From Candidatus Kapaibacterium sp. (GTDB taxonomy: Bacteria > Bacteroidota > Ignavibacteria > Kapaibacteriales > UBA2268), in the NCBI GenBank assembly GCA_937927515.1, contig CALBDO010000006.1, forward strand, positions 62,001-126,000: a DNA stretch of 64,000 nucleotides. Reading direction: 5' to 3'. The notes below the pieces were generated by a model that was not told the DNA's origin, searched no databases, and was given only the letters and a program-made list of their open reading frames with translations. Below are positions 1 to 9,821 of this stretch, piece after piece (the stretch's first letter is position 1; each line of letters opens with the position of its first letter). The position numbers and the translations under genes are program-made.

Positions 1-237
1 CAAGATTTTGAAACTTGGCTTGAAAAACTTGCTCCAGAGAAACCTTACTCGCAATATCGTCACAATACATTCGAGGATAATGCGGACGCTCATCTTAAAA
101 GAACGATTATGGGACGAGAAGTGGTTGTTGCAATCACCAACGGGAAATTAGATTTTGGTCCTTGGGAACAGATATTTTATGGTGAATTCGATGGAAATCG
201 TCGTAAGCGCGTTCTTGTAAAAATCATCGGAGAATGA
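1..237 (+). CDS. YjbQ/UPF0047 family protein, C-terminal part (5' end outside window)
   Basis: Frame 1 is open from the first base to a TGA at 235-237 and gives 78 residues. The sequence has the conserved end of the YjbQ/UPF0047 family: N-x-D-A-H-L-K near residue 27, a Met-Gly, then [11 protein letters not shown] and E-F-D-G-N-R. Members of this family have been linked to a secondary thiamine-phosphate synthase activity, but the physiological role is uncertain. The gene ends one base before the SemiSWEET start, so it probably leads the 0-4.4 kb run of overlapping genes. Only the C-terminal half is visible, so length and start cannot be judged. Confidence 0.85.
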   Translation, partial: QDFETWLEKLAPEKPYSQYRHNTFEDNADAHLKRTIMGREVVVAITNGKLDFGPWEQIFYGEFDGNRRKRVLVKIIGE

Positions 238-238
238 A

Positions 239-505
239 ATGGAGTTTACACAAATTGTTGGCATCTTTGCTGCAATCTTAACAACGTCCGCTTTTGTTCC
301 GCAAGCTCTTAAAATCATTAAAACAAAAAGCACCAAAGATATCTCCTTGGGAATGTATATAATCTTAACAACTGGAATTCTGTTTTGGCTTATCTATGGT
401 ATACTTCTAGGCGAACCTCCAATTATTTTTGCCAACTCAATTGGTTTTACTTTGACATTCATAATATTATTGTTAAAAATTCGGTACAGAAATATCAATG
501 GATGA
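239..505 (+). CDS. SemiSWEET family transporter
   Basis: The product is 88 residues with three predicted membrane helices, the size of a bacterial SemiSWEET (a half-transporter that works as a dimer). The Pro-Gln pair of the PQ-loop/MtN3 fold is in F-V-P-Q-A-L-K-I-I at about residues 19-27, followed by K-S-T-K-D-I-S. SemiSWEETs move sugars by facilitated diffusion across the inner membrane; the substrate cannot be read from the sequence. The start lies one base after the upstream stop and the 3' end overlaps nadB by 8 bases, suggesting translational coupling. No function in NAD synthesis is implied by this neighbour. Confidence 0.85.
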   Translation: MEFTQIVGIFAAILTTSAFVPQALKIIKTKSTKDISLGMYIILTTGILFWLIYGILLGEPPIIFANSIGFTLTFIILLLKIRYRNING

Positions 506-2048
506 AATAAGAACTGAAATATTAATCATTGGCTCTGGAGTTGCTGGTCTTATTGCAGCTTTAACTGCGGCAGAGTTGGGTCGTGAAGTGTTAATAATCA
601 CCAAGCTTCCAACACTTCTTAGCGGCAATTCCCCTTGGGCACAAGGGGGAATTGTATTTATTGGGAAGAACGATTCACCCGAGAAATTGAAAAAAGATAT
701 TTTCGAAGCTGGACATTGGCATTGCTGGCCACCAGCTGTCGAAATTCTTGTCGAGCTTGGGCCTAAGCTTGTAAAAGAATTACTAATCGAGAAATACAAA
801 GTACCATTTGATATGACCGAGAGTGGAGAGTTGCACTTAACCGCCGAAGGTGCCCATTCGGTTCATAGAATTGTTCATTCCAAAGATAAAACTGGAGAAA
901 TAATCCACACAAAGTTAATTGAAGCTGTTTTAAAACAAAAAAATATCAAATTTCTTGTCGACCACACCGCTGTTGATATTCTAACGCTTTCTCATCACTC
1001 GACCCGTTCGATTGACATTTATGAGAAACCTACCTGTTTTGGGGCTTTTGTTCTGGATAACAAAACTGGAAAAGTTTTTCCTATTTTTGCCTATAAAACT
1101 ATACTTGCAACTGGTGGTCTGGGGCAAATTTATCTTCACACTACAAATCCACCTGAAGCAACTGGCGACGGTATTGCTATGGCATATCGTGCAGGGGTAC
1201 GTTTGTTGAACTTACAATTCATTCAATTCCACCCAACTGCATTCTACCACGAAAGAGAGAGATTCTTAATTAGCGAGGCGGTTCGCGGCGAAGGTGGTAG
1301 ACTAATAGACAAAAACGGCTATGAGTTCATGAAAGACTTCCACGAATTGGGCTCCCTTGCTCCACGTGATATCGTTGCTCGTGGAATACATCAAACTATG
1401 CTTAGAACAAATCACCCTTGTGTTTATCTCGATATTTCACACAAAGATTCTCGATGGATTATTTCGCGATTCCCAACTATCTACAGCAATCTAATGAGAT
1501 ACGGTATCGATATGACAAAGGAGCCAATTCCAGTAGTCCCCGCTGCACATTATTCTTGTGGCGGGATTGGTGTAAGTTTACGAGGCCGTACATCAGTGCA
1601 TCGACTTTATGCCATTGGCGAAGTTTCTTGTACGGGTGTTCACGGGGCTAATCGACTTGCGTCGACTTCTTTGCTCGAGGCAGTGGTTTGGGGTTATAAC
1701 GCCGGTTTGGATGCCTCTGAACTTCACAAAAGCGACGAGTATATTCCCGAAATCTTTCCTTGGAAAGAGGAAAATGAAGAAATAGACCCAGCTCTCATTG
1801 CACAAGATTGGTTGACTATTAAAAATACGATGTGGAATTACGTAGGATTGGTTCGTACAAGAGAGCGTTTAATGAGAGCAACCACAACACTACGGCATTT
1901 ACAAACGGAGATTGAACGCTTCTACCAAAAAGCTAAGATGAACAAAGAAATCTTGCAGTTGCGTAATGGCATTATAACTGCAATTGCCGTTACAAATGCA
2001 ACAATCGAGGATAAAGTTAGTCGAGGGACTCATTACATTGAAAATTAG
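498..2048 (+). CDS. nadB: L-aspartate oxidase
   Basis: This 516-residue flavoprotein would oxidise L-aspartate to iminoaspartate, the first step of de novo NAD synthesis. The N-terminal FAD dinucleotide fold is seen as G-S-G-V-A-G-L (residues 12-18). Further family signatures are Q-F-H-P-T-A-F, G-E-G-G-R-L-I-D, A-H-Y-S-C-G-G-I-G-V and A-S-T-S-L-L-E-A-V-V-W-G. The length is normal for NadB (about 510-540), and the C-terminal helical domain distinguishes it from the longer succinate dehydrogenase flavoprotein. nadA and nadC are not in this window. The ATG lies inside the end of the SemiSWEET gene. Confidence 0.93.
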   Translation: MDEIRTEILIIGSGVAGLIAALTAAELGREVLIITKLPTLLSGNSPWAQGGIVFIGKNDSPEKLKKDIFEAGHWHCWPPAVEILVELGPKLVKELLIEKYKVPFDMTESGELHLTAEGAHSVHRIVHSKDKTGEIIHTKLIEAVLKQKNIKFLVDHTAVDILTLSHHSTRSIDIYEKPTCFGAFVLDNKTGKVFPIFAYKTILATGGLGQIYLHTTNPPEATGDGIAMAYRAGVRLLNLQFIQFHPTAFYHERERFLISEAVRGEGGRLIDKNGYEFMKDFHELGSLAPRDIVARGIHQTMLRTNHPCVYLDISHKDSRWIISRFPTIYSNLMRYGIDMTKEPIPVVPAAHYSCGGIGVSLRGRTSVHRLYAIGEVSCTGVHGANRLASTSLLEAVVWGYNAGLDASELHKSDEYIPEIFPWKEENEEIDPALIAQDWLTIKNTMWNYVGLVRTRERLMRATTTLRHLQTEIERFYQKAKMNKEILQLRNGIITAIAVTNATIEDKVSRGTHYIEN

Positions 2049-2919
2049 GGTACCAAATTTCTTTAAAAGGTCCTTTGATTTTGCTTACAATTTTTTACAG
2101 CAAATTGATAATCATCATATATTCCTACTTTCAGCCGCCATTACATTTAACATTATTCTTTACATAATACCTTTGATTTTGGTCAGTATTTTCGTTGCGA
2201 CAAGATTTATTGACAAAAAATCTTTTACTGAACTTATTGCTAATCTTCTATTCTCCTTCCTTCCAGAAACAGAGGGCACATACTTTTTCGTTAGCAACTT
2301 GCTTTTAGAAATTGATAATATTTTTAGAGTTAGTGCCTATGCTGGTTGGATTGGGGTTTTTTTCCTATTATGGTTATCCTCGACTGTTTTCAGTTCGCTT
2401 CGTGGCAGTCTAAATGTAGTTTTCGATGCAAAAAGTACCAAAATATTCGTTTTTTATAAATTGAAGGATATTGTTTTAACAATTGTATTGAGCATATTTA
2501 TTTTGCTGATTACGTATTTGTTGCCTTTAGTTGAAGTTATAAACAAATTGGTTGGCAAATTTTTGCCACTCACTATTTCGTCGATACTTTCTAAAATGAC
2601 AATACAAGTCTTTTGGATAGCTCTATACTTCACTTTTTTTATGTTTGTTTATAAGTTTATTCCCAGTCGTCGTATTAGTTTTAAAATTATAATCATTGCC
2701 AGTGCAATTTGTACAGTTTTAAGCGAAATTGCTAGAATGGGATTCACATATTATTTGCAAAATTTTGCCAGTTATAGTAAGTTCTATGGTACTTATGGTT
2801 TGATAGTTTCTATTTTGATTTGGATTTATTATTTGATTTTTATAATTCTTTTCTCTGCTGAACTAACTCTTTACCTTTTTCCGAGTTTATCAAATCTTAA
2901 AAAATATGCTGGCAATTAA
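2038..2919 (+). CDS. YihY/BrkB family inner-membrane protein
   Basis: The product has about six membrane helices and the YihY/BrkB pattern: an N-terminal A-A-I-T-F-N-I-I-L-Y-I-I-P segment, a W-x-x-S-S-T-V-F-S-S-L-R-G-S-L-N-x-V-F segment and a closing Y-G-T-Y-G-L-I-V segment. The family was once called ribonuclease BN, which is not supported; its function is unknown. The reading frame is open further upstream to an ATG at 1984, but that start would bury 65 bases in nadB. I prefer the TTG at 2038 (293 residues), preceded by GAGG and overlapping the nadB stop by 11 bases. The start is therefore uncertain, while the family call is good. Confidence 0.8.
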   Translation: MKIRVPNFFKRSFDFAYNFLQQIDNHHIFLLSAAITFNIILYIIPLILVSIFVATRFIDKKSFTELIANLLFSFLPETEGTYFFVSNLLLEIDNIFRVSAYAGWIGVFFLLWLSSTVFSSLRGSLNVVFDAKSTKIFVFYKLKDIVLTIVLSIFILLITYLLPLVEVINKLVGKFLPLTISSILSKMTIQVFWIALYFTFFMFVYKFIPSRRISFKIIIIASAICTVLSEIARMGFTYYLQNFASYSKFYGTYGLIVSILIWIYYLIFIILFSAELTLYLFPSLSNLKKYAGN

Positions 2920-3685
2920 GTTCCAATCACTACATAATAATCTGAAAAAGTTTATCATTTCGTTGAAAGATAAGAAAAGACGGAAGGAGTCTGGGCTTTT
3001 CATTGCCGAGGGGTACAAAATTTGCTACGAATTATACCAGTCTGAATACCCAGCAGAGTTTGTGGTGATAGACTCAACGGCGAAGGATACATCTTTGGAA
3101 CTTGCAAGGAAGTTTCACAATCGGGGTATTGAGGTTTATGTAGCTCGGCATTCCCAGTTTGTACAAATATGCGAGACAGAGACCCCGCAGGATATCCTTG
3201 TAGTTGCACGTCTAGAAAAAAAAGTTTTTAAACCTACTTGTCCGATAATTGTTTTAGATGGAATAAGCGACCCTGGAAATTTAGGGACAATTATCAGAAC
3301 TGCAGATTGGTTTGGCATCAAGAATGTAGTGACCTCAAACGATTCCGTCGAAAAATTCAATCCAAAGGTCATTCGAGGTTCAATGGGTTCTTTCTTCCGA
3401 GTTAATGTAATTCAGAAAGAGAATCTTGTTGATTTTCTATCGAAGATAAAGGGAAGTAATAAAATTTTTGCTGCTATTCCAAATGCAGGTCAAAACCTTG
3501 ACCATATCGTTTTTCCAAAAAATTCTATTTTGGTCTTCGGCAACGAAGCAAAAGGCATTTCACCAAAGGTTTTGGAACTTGCTGACGAGCATTTTAAAAT
3601 CGAGGGGGCTGGTAGAACCGACTCTTTGAATCTTGCTGTCTCTGTTGGTATTGTTTTGTACAAGTTTTTCTTACAGAACAAATGA
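2906..3685 (+). CDS. TrmH/SpoU family RNA 2'-O-methyltransferase
   Basis: The 259-residue product has an N-terminal RNA-substrate-binding domain (to about residue 105) and a C-terminal SPOUT methyltransferase domain. The three SpoU motifs are clear: D-G-I-S-D-P-G-N-L-G-T-I-I-R-T-A-D (about 117-133), V-F-G-N-E-A-K-G-I-S, and D-S-L-N-L-A-V-S-V-G-I-V-L-Y. It would use S-adenosylmethionine to methylate a ribose 2'-OH of rRNA or tRNA; the target nucleotide cannot be assigned. It overlaps the YihY gene by 14 bases and the following lipoprotein gene by 4 bases (ATGA), so it is part of the same operon. Confidence 0.9.
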   Translation: MLAIKFQSLHNNLKKFIISLKDKKRRKESGLFIAEGYKICYELYQSEYPAEFVVIDSTAKDTSLELARKFHNRGIEVYVARHSQFVQICETETPQDILVVARLEKKVFKPTCPIIVLDGISDPGNLGTIIRTADWFGIKNVVTSNDSVEKFNPKVIRGSMGSFFRVNVIQKENLVDFLSKIKGSNKIFAAIPNAGQNLDHIVFPKNSILVFGNEAKGISPKVLELADEHFKIEGAGRTDSLNLAVSVGIVLYKFFLQNK

Positions 3686-4392
3686 AAATTAGGTTTTTAT
3701 TTTTGATTATGACTTCGTTTATCAGTTGTCATGAGTACAGTTCTTTCAAATTGGATGAGATAGAAGTTAAAAGATTGGAATTTGCAAAGCCTATGAGTAT
3801 TTTTTACTCAATTAATGACACCGCTTTTTACATTGCCACCCTCGATGGGATAATTGCTAAGTGCGATACAAACTTTTCAATATTAACCCAGAAAAAATTG
3901 AACCAAACAAATTTTTCGCATATCTTTGTAGATGAGGTATTTGTTTATTTGATTACTTCAAAAGATTTGTTGAAATTAGACAAAAGTTATTTCGAGCTCA
4001 AGTCCCAAATTCCTCTTTCGAAACTAAATTTATTGGGATTTAAAATTGTTGGTTTTTATTTAAATCCAGTAACCAAAACATTTGATTTTGTGGTAATTAA
4101 AAAGGAACTTAAAATTTTTCAATTTGACCCAGTTGATTTTAAAAGAACCAAGGTACTAACATTTAAAAAATCATACAAGGCCTTGGTATGTTTTTCATAT
4201 CGAAAATACTTATACTTAATTGACAACCAAACCTCATCGGTGGATATCTTCGACATTTCAAAAAGTTTCGAGTTCGTTAAAAGTTATAAATTCTCTGCAC
4301 CAGAGATTTCTTCGGGTTCTTTCCTACCACCCAACAAAATTGTCTTGTTAAGTACACAGACACGAAGGGTTTTCTTTTTCTTAATGAAATAG
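3682..4392 (+). CDS. Putative lipoprotein of unknown function
   Basis: I do not recognise this 236-residue protein. It begins with a short basic-hydrophobic signal ending in F-I-S-C (Cys16), which fits a lipoprotein signal peptide. The rest is rich in alternating hydrophobic and polar residues with recurring short strand-like stretches, which could be a beta-propeller-like fold, but no repeat is clear enough to claim. The start overlaps the methyltransferase stop by ATGA, so it is the last gene of the first operon. It is followed by about 257 bases without a gene. Confidence 0.7.
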   Translation: MKIRFLFLIMTSFISCHEYSSFKLDEIEVKRLEFAKPMSIFYSINDTAFYIATLDGIIAKCDTNFSILTQKKLNQTNFSHIFVDEVFVYLITSKDLLKLDKSYFELKSQIPLSKLNLLGFKIVGFYLNPVTKTFDFVVIKKELKIFQFDPVDFKRTKVLTFKKSYKALVCFSYRKYLYLIDNQTSSVDIFDISKSFEFVKSYKFSAPEISSGSFLPPNKIVLLSTQTRRVFFFLMK

Positions 4393-4601
4393 TTTAAATT
4401 TAGTCATTAATACTTTATTTTGCTATTTTTATAATGCAAAACTATCATGAAATAAATAGTATTAGTAAAGTTCGCAATTAAAGCAAGAAGATATTTAAAT
4501 ACTTTTTAAATTACAAGTTCTCTGAGAAAAAGGAAAGTGTTGACTTCAGACCAGATAATAAGAAATTTTGTACTGATATTTTAAATTTTAGGAGAATTTA
4601 A

Positions 4602-4609
4602 TAATTTTG
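4602..4609 (+). promoter_or_regulatory. TAnnTTTG box upstream of actA
   Basis: The sequence TAATTTTG fits the minus-7 element of Bacteroidota housekeeping promoters and lies 40 bases before the actA start. I found no well-spaced TTG minus-33 element, and such an octamer is frequent in AT-rich DNA, so this is a weak candidate. The rest of the 257-base gap (4393-4649) holds only AT-rich sequence with a TATAAT-like stretch near 4430 and no plausible gene. Confidence 0.25.
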
Positions 4610-4649
4610 TTATTTTGTTTAAAAATGGTAGAATAAATCGGAGAAAATT

Positions 4650-5222
4650 GTGAGAAAATCACAAATCGATTATATACTTAAAATCAGACTTCCGATTACG
4701 ATTTTTGTAGTTCTTGTTTCGTATGTAATTGCATTTTTTGTCTCTCGACCCGAGCGCGACGGTGTAGGTTATTCTCCAAACCAACCGGTGGCTTTCTCTC
4801 ATAAACTCCACGCTGGCAATATGCAAATTGATTGCAAATATTGTCATATTGGTGTGGACAAAGGTGCTTTCGCTTCTGTACCCTCAACTGATGTTTGTAT
4901 GAACTGCCACACCATTGCAAGGAAAGACAAGCCAGAGATTATCAAATTAACTCAATTTTATTTAGATAACAAGCCAATTCAATGGAAGCGTGTGCATAGG
5001 CTTGGAGACTTTGCCTATTTCAATCATGCTGTTCATGTTAATAAAGGAATCGACTGTAAATATTGCCACGGAGAGGTAGAGAAAATGGAAAAAATACAAC
5101 AAGTGCAAAGGTTTACAATGGGGGCCTGTTTAGATTGCCATCGCAAGCCTCATGAAAAGATGCCCGAACTTGCTGGCGTTGTCAATAAAGGTCCAGAATT
5201 TTGCGGAGCTTGTCACAGATGA
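4650..5222 (+). CDS. actA: Alternative complex III pentaheme cytochrome c subunit ActA
   Basis: The 190-residue protein has an N-terminal membrane anchor (about residues 13-31) and five CxxCH heme-binding motifs: C-K-Y-C-H, C-M-N-C-H, C-K-Y-C-H, C-L-D-C-H and C-G-A-C-H. This matches the pentaheme ActA of alternative complex III (ACIII), the menaquinol:cytochrome c/oxidase oxidoreductase that replaces the bc1 complex in Rhodothermus and relatives. The GTG start at 4650 is preceded by CGGAG. ActB to ActF follow, although 169 bases separate ActA from ActB, more than between any later act genes. ActA faces the periplasm and passes electrons outward. Confidence 0.92.
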   Translation: MRKSQIDYILKIRLPITIFVVLVSYVIAFFVSRPERDGVGYSPNQPVAFSHKLHAGNMQIDCKYCHIGVDKGAFASVPSTDVCMNCHTIARKDKPEIIKLTQFYLDNKPIQWKRVHRLGDFAYFNHAVHVNKGIDCKYCHGEVEKMEKIQQVQRFTMGACLDCHRKPHEKMPELAGVVNKGPEFCGACHR

Positions 5223-5391
5223 AAGATATTTGCTCTTCGAAGTTTTTGGAAAAACAAGTTTCTAAATTTCAACCACTTTGTTTTAACTTTTTAATATTGT
5301 TTTTAAAATTTAATTTTCTCGAGAGCAAAGTTTGTTACCCTTGGCTTCTGTATCATTTTTACTAAGTTTTTGAGAATAACTTGGTTAGTTT

Positions 5392-8300
5392 ATGGATAAA
5401 AAATATTGGAAGTTTTTCGATGAACTGAAAAATCCTCAGAAGACGAAAAAACTAAAACAAACTGAATTCTCTAAGGAAACAACTTCAGAATTTAATGTAG
5501 AGAATCTTTATGGGCTATCACGCAGAAAATTTATGGCACTTACCGCTGCCTCTTTAGCTTTTGCAACAACGGCTTGCAAAGACTATCGCGATAAAGGTGT
5601 GATTGTCCCCTACAACCAAAAACCCGAGAATACATTGCCCGGTAAAGCTAATTACTACGCCTCGACTTGCACTGGATGCTCCAATCATTGCGGTCTGTTG
5701 ATAAAGACTCGTGAAGGTAGGCCTATCAAAGTTGATGGGAATCCAGAACATCCATCTAACAAAGGGAAGATATGTCCTATCGGTCAAGCCCGGATATTGA
5801 ATTTATATCATCCTGAAAGGTACAAAAAATATTTTGCAAAAAGAAACAATGTCTGGCAAGAAATTGATTTTGCCGCCTTTTTTTCAGACTTTGTTCTTGC
5901 CCTTAATTCTGCTCAACAGCAGGGCAAAGAAATTGCAATTATTTCTAAACCCATATACTCTCCATCTTTCGCAAGGATTTTAGAAGATTTTCAAAAGAAA
6001 TATCCAACTGCAAAAATTTACACATATGAATTTCTCCAGCCTTATCCCAAGGACTTGGCTTGGGAAAATTTCTATCCTGGTTCAGAGAAATTCGATTATG
6101 ATTTGTCGCAAGCAAGTTTAATTGTATCTTTTGATAGCAATTTTCTCGCAACCGAAGGCAATTTTGTCCAAAATATTCGCTCGTTCGTTAGCAATAGGAA
6201 TGTCAATAAACTCGATAACTTTAATAAGTTCTACGCTTTTGAATCCGATTTAACACTTACTGGTGCAAATGCTGATCACCGTATACCTATTCATCCAAAT
6301 TTGCATATTCCTTTGCTTTCCTCGATTATTAATGAAATTCTAGTAAAGCACGAGGGCAAATTACTCAACAAAGATTTACCTTTGAGTCTACTGAAAGAGA
6401 AATTTTCTAAATTTAATCTCGACGCTCTTGCTAAAGATAACAATTTAAACTACAATTTACTTCAAAGACTTGTTTATGATTTAGTACAAAACCAAGGCAA
6501 ATCTGCAATTATCACTGGCGATATTTTACCCTACGATGCTCATGTTCTTGGATTCCTTTTGAACGAAATTTTGAATAATTCATCAAATTTCAAGTTTAAA
6601 TCAAAGGCAATAATAGCTCAATCTAAATTGGAGGATTTCCTTTCGTTAACCAATACCATAAAGAATGGAAATGTTGGTGCGGTTATTGTTCTTTCCTGCA
6701 ATCCTGTTTTTCACTTTCCATTAGATATTGGATTTAAAGAATCTTTATCAAAGGTCCCCTTCGTTATAAGCCTGCTTGAAAGCGAGAATGAAACTGCGAA
6801 CTACTCAACGCACATTGCTCCAATTAGTCATAATTTCGAAAGTTGGGGGGACTTTTTCGATGGTTATTCTACATACTCGCTTGCCCAGCCAGTAATCGAG
6901 CCTATATTTAGCACTTACCAAATGGAAAGCATAATTTTATATGCTGTCGAAGGTAAAATGAGCAATGATAATTATCACAAATATTTGATGAGATATTGGG
7001 AAAAGGAAATTTATCCGAAAACAAACTCTGCTGTTGCTTTCGAACAGTTTTGGTTCTCTGTGTTGCACGATGGTGTTTTAGTCTTGAATGAAAGTCAGTT
7101 AACAAAACCAAAGCCCGATTTCTCAGTTGTTCAAAAAATCAATATAAAGAGTTTTGAAAAGACATGGACACTATCTGTTCGAAAGCCCTATTTTATCCTC
7201 GACGGAGAATATCTTAACAATGGATGGCTACTCGAGATACCTCATCCAATCTCAAAAGTCACGTGGGATAACTATATAGCCATTTCGGAAAAAGATGCAA
7301 ATTCCCTGAACCTCAAAACTGGTGATATTGTCCAAATTGATTATCAAAATAAATTTTTGGAGGCACCTGTATTTATCATACCTGGGGTTGCAGAGCATTC
7401 TCTTAGTATTGAAGCAGGCTTTGGAAGAGAAAATGCCGGTATCATTGGTGAAAAGGTTGGGTTCAATCCAATGGTCTTGCTTTCCAAAGGAATAGAGTAC
7501 AATGGTTACACACTCGATAACGTAAAAATAACGAAGCTTCATCGTACTTACAAAATTGCTTCAACTGTAGAGCATCATTCATTAAATGATACTTTTTTAA
7601 AAGATTTGCATAAATCTCGTGGTATTATCCAAGAAGGGACAGTCGAGGGGTTTTTGAAAAATAAGTTTGAAATACACCGACACAGGGATAATATTTCAAT
7701 AATTCCCGAAATTAAATACACTGGCGTTAAATGGGCTATGGCAATAGATTTGAACAAATGTATTGGCTGCGGAGCTTGCATTGCATCTTGTAATGTTGAA
7801 AATAATGTTCCAGTTGTTGGCAAAGACCAGGTTCTTCGTGGCCGAGAAATGCATTGGATACGTATAGATACATACTTTAGTGGTAGTCCAGACAATCCAG
7901 AAGTTAGTCTTCAACCAATGCTTTGTCAACATTGCGATGATGCACCTTGCGAGAATGTATGTCCAGTTGTTGCAACAAATCATAGCCCCGATGGTCTTAA
8001 TCAAATGGTGTACAATCGTTGCGTAGGTACAAGATACTGCTCGAACAACTGTCCATACAAAGTACGAAGGTTCAACTTTTACGATTTCAGAAATCACTTC
8101 GCAAATGGCTTTTTCTATCGAGATACATTGAAGTTGTTAAATAATCCAGAAGTGACAGTTCGTTCTCGTGGGGTCATGGAGAAGTGTACTTTTTGTATTC
8201 AAAGAATAACAGAAGCTCGACACAATGCATTGTCCGAAGGTAGGGAATTGAAAGGAAGCGAGGTGAAAACTGCTTGTCAAGAAGCCTGTCCCGCAGAAGC

Positions 8301-8454
8301 TATAATTTTTGGAGATATGCACGACCCAAATTCGGAGGTATCTTTCTGGCGAAACCACAAGTTGGGTTATTACGTTTTCGAAGAATTAAATATCAAGCCA
8401 AATGTAACATACATTGCTAAATTGAGGAACAAAAAAGAGGAGGGTCTATCGTGA
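5392..8454 (+). CDS. actB: Alternative complex III iron-sulfur/molybdopterin-like subunit ActB
   Basis: This 1020-residue subunit fuses a molybdopterin-oxidoreductase-like domain to a ferredoxin-like domain, as known for ActB. A twin-arginine stretch S-R-R-K-F-M-A-L lies at residues 43-50. A CxxCxxxC set (Cys93, 96, 100, with Cys128) starts the first domain. The last 250 residues carry four cysteine groups: [37 protein letters not shown] and C-T-F-C with C-Q-E-A-C-P, enough for several iron-sulfur clusters. Characterised ActB proteins bind no molybdenum cofactor. The stop overlaps the actC GTG start (GTGA). Confidence 0.93.
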   Translation: MDKKYWKFFDELKNPQKTKKLKQTEFSKETTSEFNVENLYGLSRRKFMALTAASLAFATTACKDYRDKGVIVPYNQKPENTLPGKANYYASTCTGCSNHCGLLIKTREGRPIKVDGNPEHPSNKGKICPIGQARILNLYHPERYKKYFAKRNNVWQEIDFAAFFSDFVLALNSAQQQGKEIAIISKPIYSPSFARILEDFQKKYPTAKIYTYEFLQPYPKDLAWENFYPGSEKFDYDLSQASLIVSFDSNFLATEGNFVQNIRSFVSNRNVNKLDNFNKFYAFESDLTLTGANADHRIPIHPNLHIPLLSSIINEILVKHEGKLLNKDLPLSLLKEKFSKFNLDALAKDNNLNYNLLQRLVYDLVQNQGKSAIITGDILPYDAHVLGFLLNEILNNSSNFKFKSKAIIAQSKLEDFLSLTNTIKNGNVGAVIVLSCNPVFHFPLDIGFKESLSKVPFVISLLESENETANYSTHIAPISHNFESWGDFFDGYSTYSLAQPVIEPIFSTYQMESIILYAVEGKMSNDNYHKYLMRYWEKEIYPKTNSAVAFEQFWFSVLHDGVLVLNESQLTKPKPDFSVVQKINIKSFEKTWTLSVRKPYFILDGEYLNNGWLLEIPHPISKVTWDNYIAISEKDANSLNLKTGDIVQIDYQNKFLEAPVFIIPGVAEHSLSIEAGFGRENAGIIGEKVGFNPMVLLSKGIEYNGYTLDNVKITKLHRTYKIASTVEHHSLNDTFLKDLHKSRGIIQEGTVEGFLKNKFEIHRHRDNISIIPEIKYTGVKWAMAIDLNKCIGCGACIASCNVENNVPVVGKDQVLRGREMHWIRIDTYFSGSPDNPEVSLQPMLCQHCDDAPCENVCPVVATNHSPDGLNQMVYNRCVGTRYCSNNCPYKVRRFNFYDFRNHFANGFFYRDTLKLLNNPEVTVRSRGVMEKCTFCIQRITEARHNALSEGRELKGSEVKTACQEACPAEAIIFGDMHDPNSEVSFWRNHKLGYYVFEELNIKPNVTYIAKLRNKKEEGLS

Positions 8455-9812
8455 ACCAAATTGATTATTCAGTAGAGCCCGATGTTGTCCAAGGAAGCCT
8501 TAGTCAGAGGGACATAAATGAAGCTATATCAAAGCCCTTAGAAACTAAACCAACTAAATTGTACTACTTGGCTTTGGGAATTTCATCCACATTGCTCCTT
8601 ATTGGTGCAATCTCTCTTGCTCTTACTCTCTATTACGGTGTGGGTCTGTGGGGTATTAATCAGCCTGTAGGCTGGGCTTTCGACATTGTAAACTTTGTTT
8701 TCTGGGTTGGTATTGGTCATGCGGGCACATTGATTTCTGCTATTCTTTTTCTGTTTCGTCAAAGATGGAGAACTGGAATAGCTCGATTTGCCGAGGCAAT
8801 GACAATTTTTGCAGTTATGACAGCTGGTCTGTTCCCTTTAATTCACACAGGTAGACCTTGGCTCGATGGTTATTTGTTTCCAGTTCCCAATCAACACCAC
8901 CTATGGATTAATTTTACATCCCCTTTAATTTGGGACGTGTTTGCAGTCTCGACCTATCTAACAGTGTCTTTTGTTTTTTGGTACATTGGGCTTATTCCAG
9001 ATTTAGCAACTCTGCGCGAAAGGACAAATAGCAAAGTCAAAAAGATAATTTACTCCATTCTTAGCTTAGGTTGGCGCCACTCAAACCGGCATTGGCACCA
9101 TTACGAAATGATTTATTTGATTTTAGCTGGCTTTGCTACTCCTTTGGTTCTCTCCGTTCATACTATCGTTAGTTTCGACTTTGCTGTTTCGATATTACCT
9201 GGCTGGCATACAACTATCTTCCCACCATATTTTGTTGCAGGTGCAGTTTTCTCTGGATTTGCTATGGTGCAAAATGTCTTAATTGTAATTAGAAAAATAT
9301 TCAACCTCCAAAACATAATTACGTTGGACACCCTTGAAAAAATGAACAAAGTTATGTTAGCTACTGGATTAATGGTTGGATATGCTTATGGAATGGAATT
9401 CTTCATTGCCTGGTACAGTGGTAATCCTCTCGAAAGCTTTGTATTTTTAAATCGAGCCTTTGGTAATTATGCTTGGGCTTATTGGATTATGGTCTCTTGC
9501 AATGTTATTTTTACACAGCTGTTCTGGTTTAAGAAAATTAGGAGGAGTATTGTCCCAATGTTCATAATTGGCGTTCTTGTTAATATTGGTATGTGGTTTG
9601 AAAGATTTGTTATCGTCGTTACAACATTATCTCGGGACTTTCTGCCTACGAGTTGGGACTATTTCGTTCCGACTATTTACGACATCGGCATTCTTTTGGG
9701 AAGCTTTGGTTTGTTCTTCACTTTAGTAATACTTTTCATTAGGACATTGCCTGTGGTTTCAATAACAGAGGTAAAATCGGTCTTGAAAACATCTCAACCA
9801 GTTCATCATTAA
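8451..9812 (+). CDS. actC: Alternative complex III quinol-binding membrane subunit ActC (NrfD/PsrC family)
   Basis: The 453-residue product has about ten membrane helices and belongs to the NrfD/PsrC family. The conserved segment [13 protein letters not shown] and the later L-I-H-T-G-R-P-W are family hallmarks near the quinone site; W-Y-S-G-N-P also fits ActC. It would oxidise menaquinol in the inner membrane and pass electrons to the ActB iron-sulfur clusters. The GTG start is supported by the GTGA overlap with actB and by AGGAGG a few bases upstream. The next gene starts 9 bases after the stop. Confidence 0.93.
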   Translation: MNQIDYSVEPDVVQGSLSQRDINEAISKPLETKPTKLYYLALGISSTLLLIGAISLALTLYYGVGLWGINQPVGWAFDIVNFVFWVGIGHAGTLISAILFLFRQRWRTGIARFAEAMTIFAVMTAGLFPLIHTGRPWLDGYLFPVPNQHHLWINFTSPLIWDVFAVSTYLTVSFVFWYIGLIPDLATLRERTNSKVKKIIYSILSLGWRHSNRHWHHYEMIYLILAGFATPLVLSVHTIVSFDFAVSILPGWHTTIFPPYFVAGAVFSGFAMVQNVLIVIRKIFNLQNIITLDTLEKMNKVMLATGLMVGYAYGMEFFIAWYSGNPLESFVFLNRAFGNYAWAYWIMVSCNVIFTQLFWFKKIRRSIVPMFIIGVLVNIGMWFERFVIVVTTLSRDFLPTSWDYFVPTIYDIGILLGSFGLFFTLVILFIRTLPVVSITEVKSVLKTSQPVHH

Positions 9813-9821
9813 GAGGTAGAA

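Noticed and set aside
1012-1209. Alternative-frame open frames inside nadB and other strong genes, such as 1012-1209 and 1418-1651
   Set aside because: They lie entirely inside confidently assigned genes in another frame and show no family signature or ribosome site.
7696-8097. Minus-strand 133-codon frame in the iron-sulfur part of actB
   Set aside because: It is the antisense shadow of the conserved cysteine motifs of ActB and shows no independent protein features.
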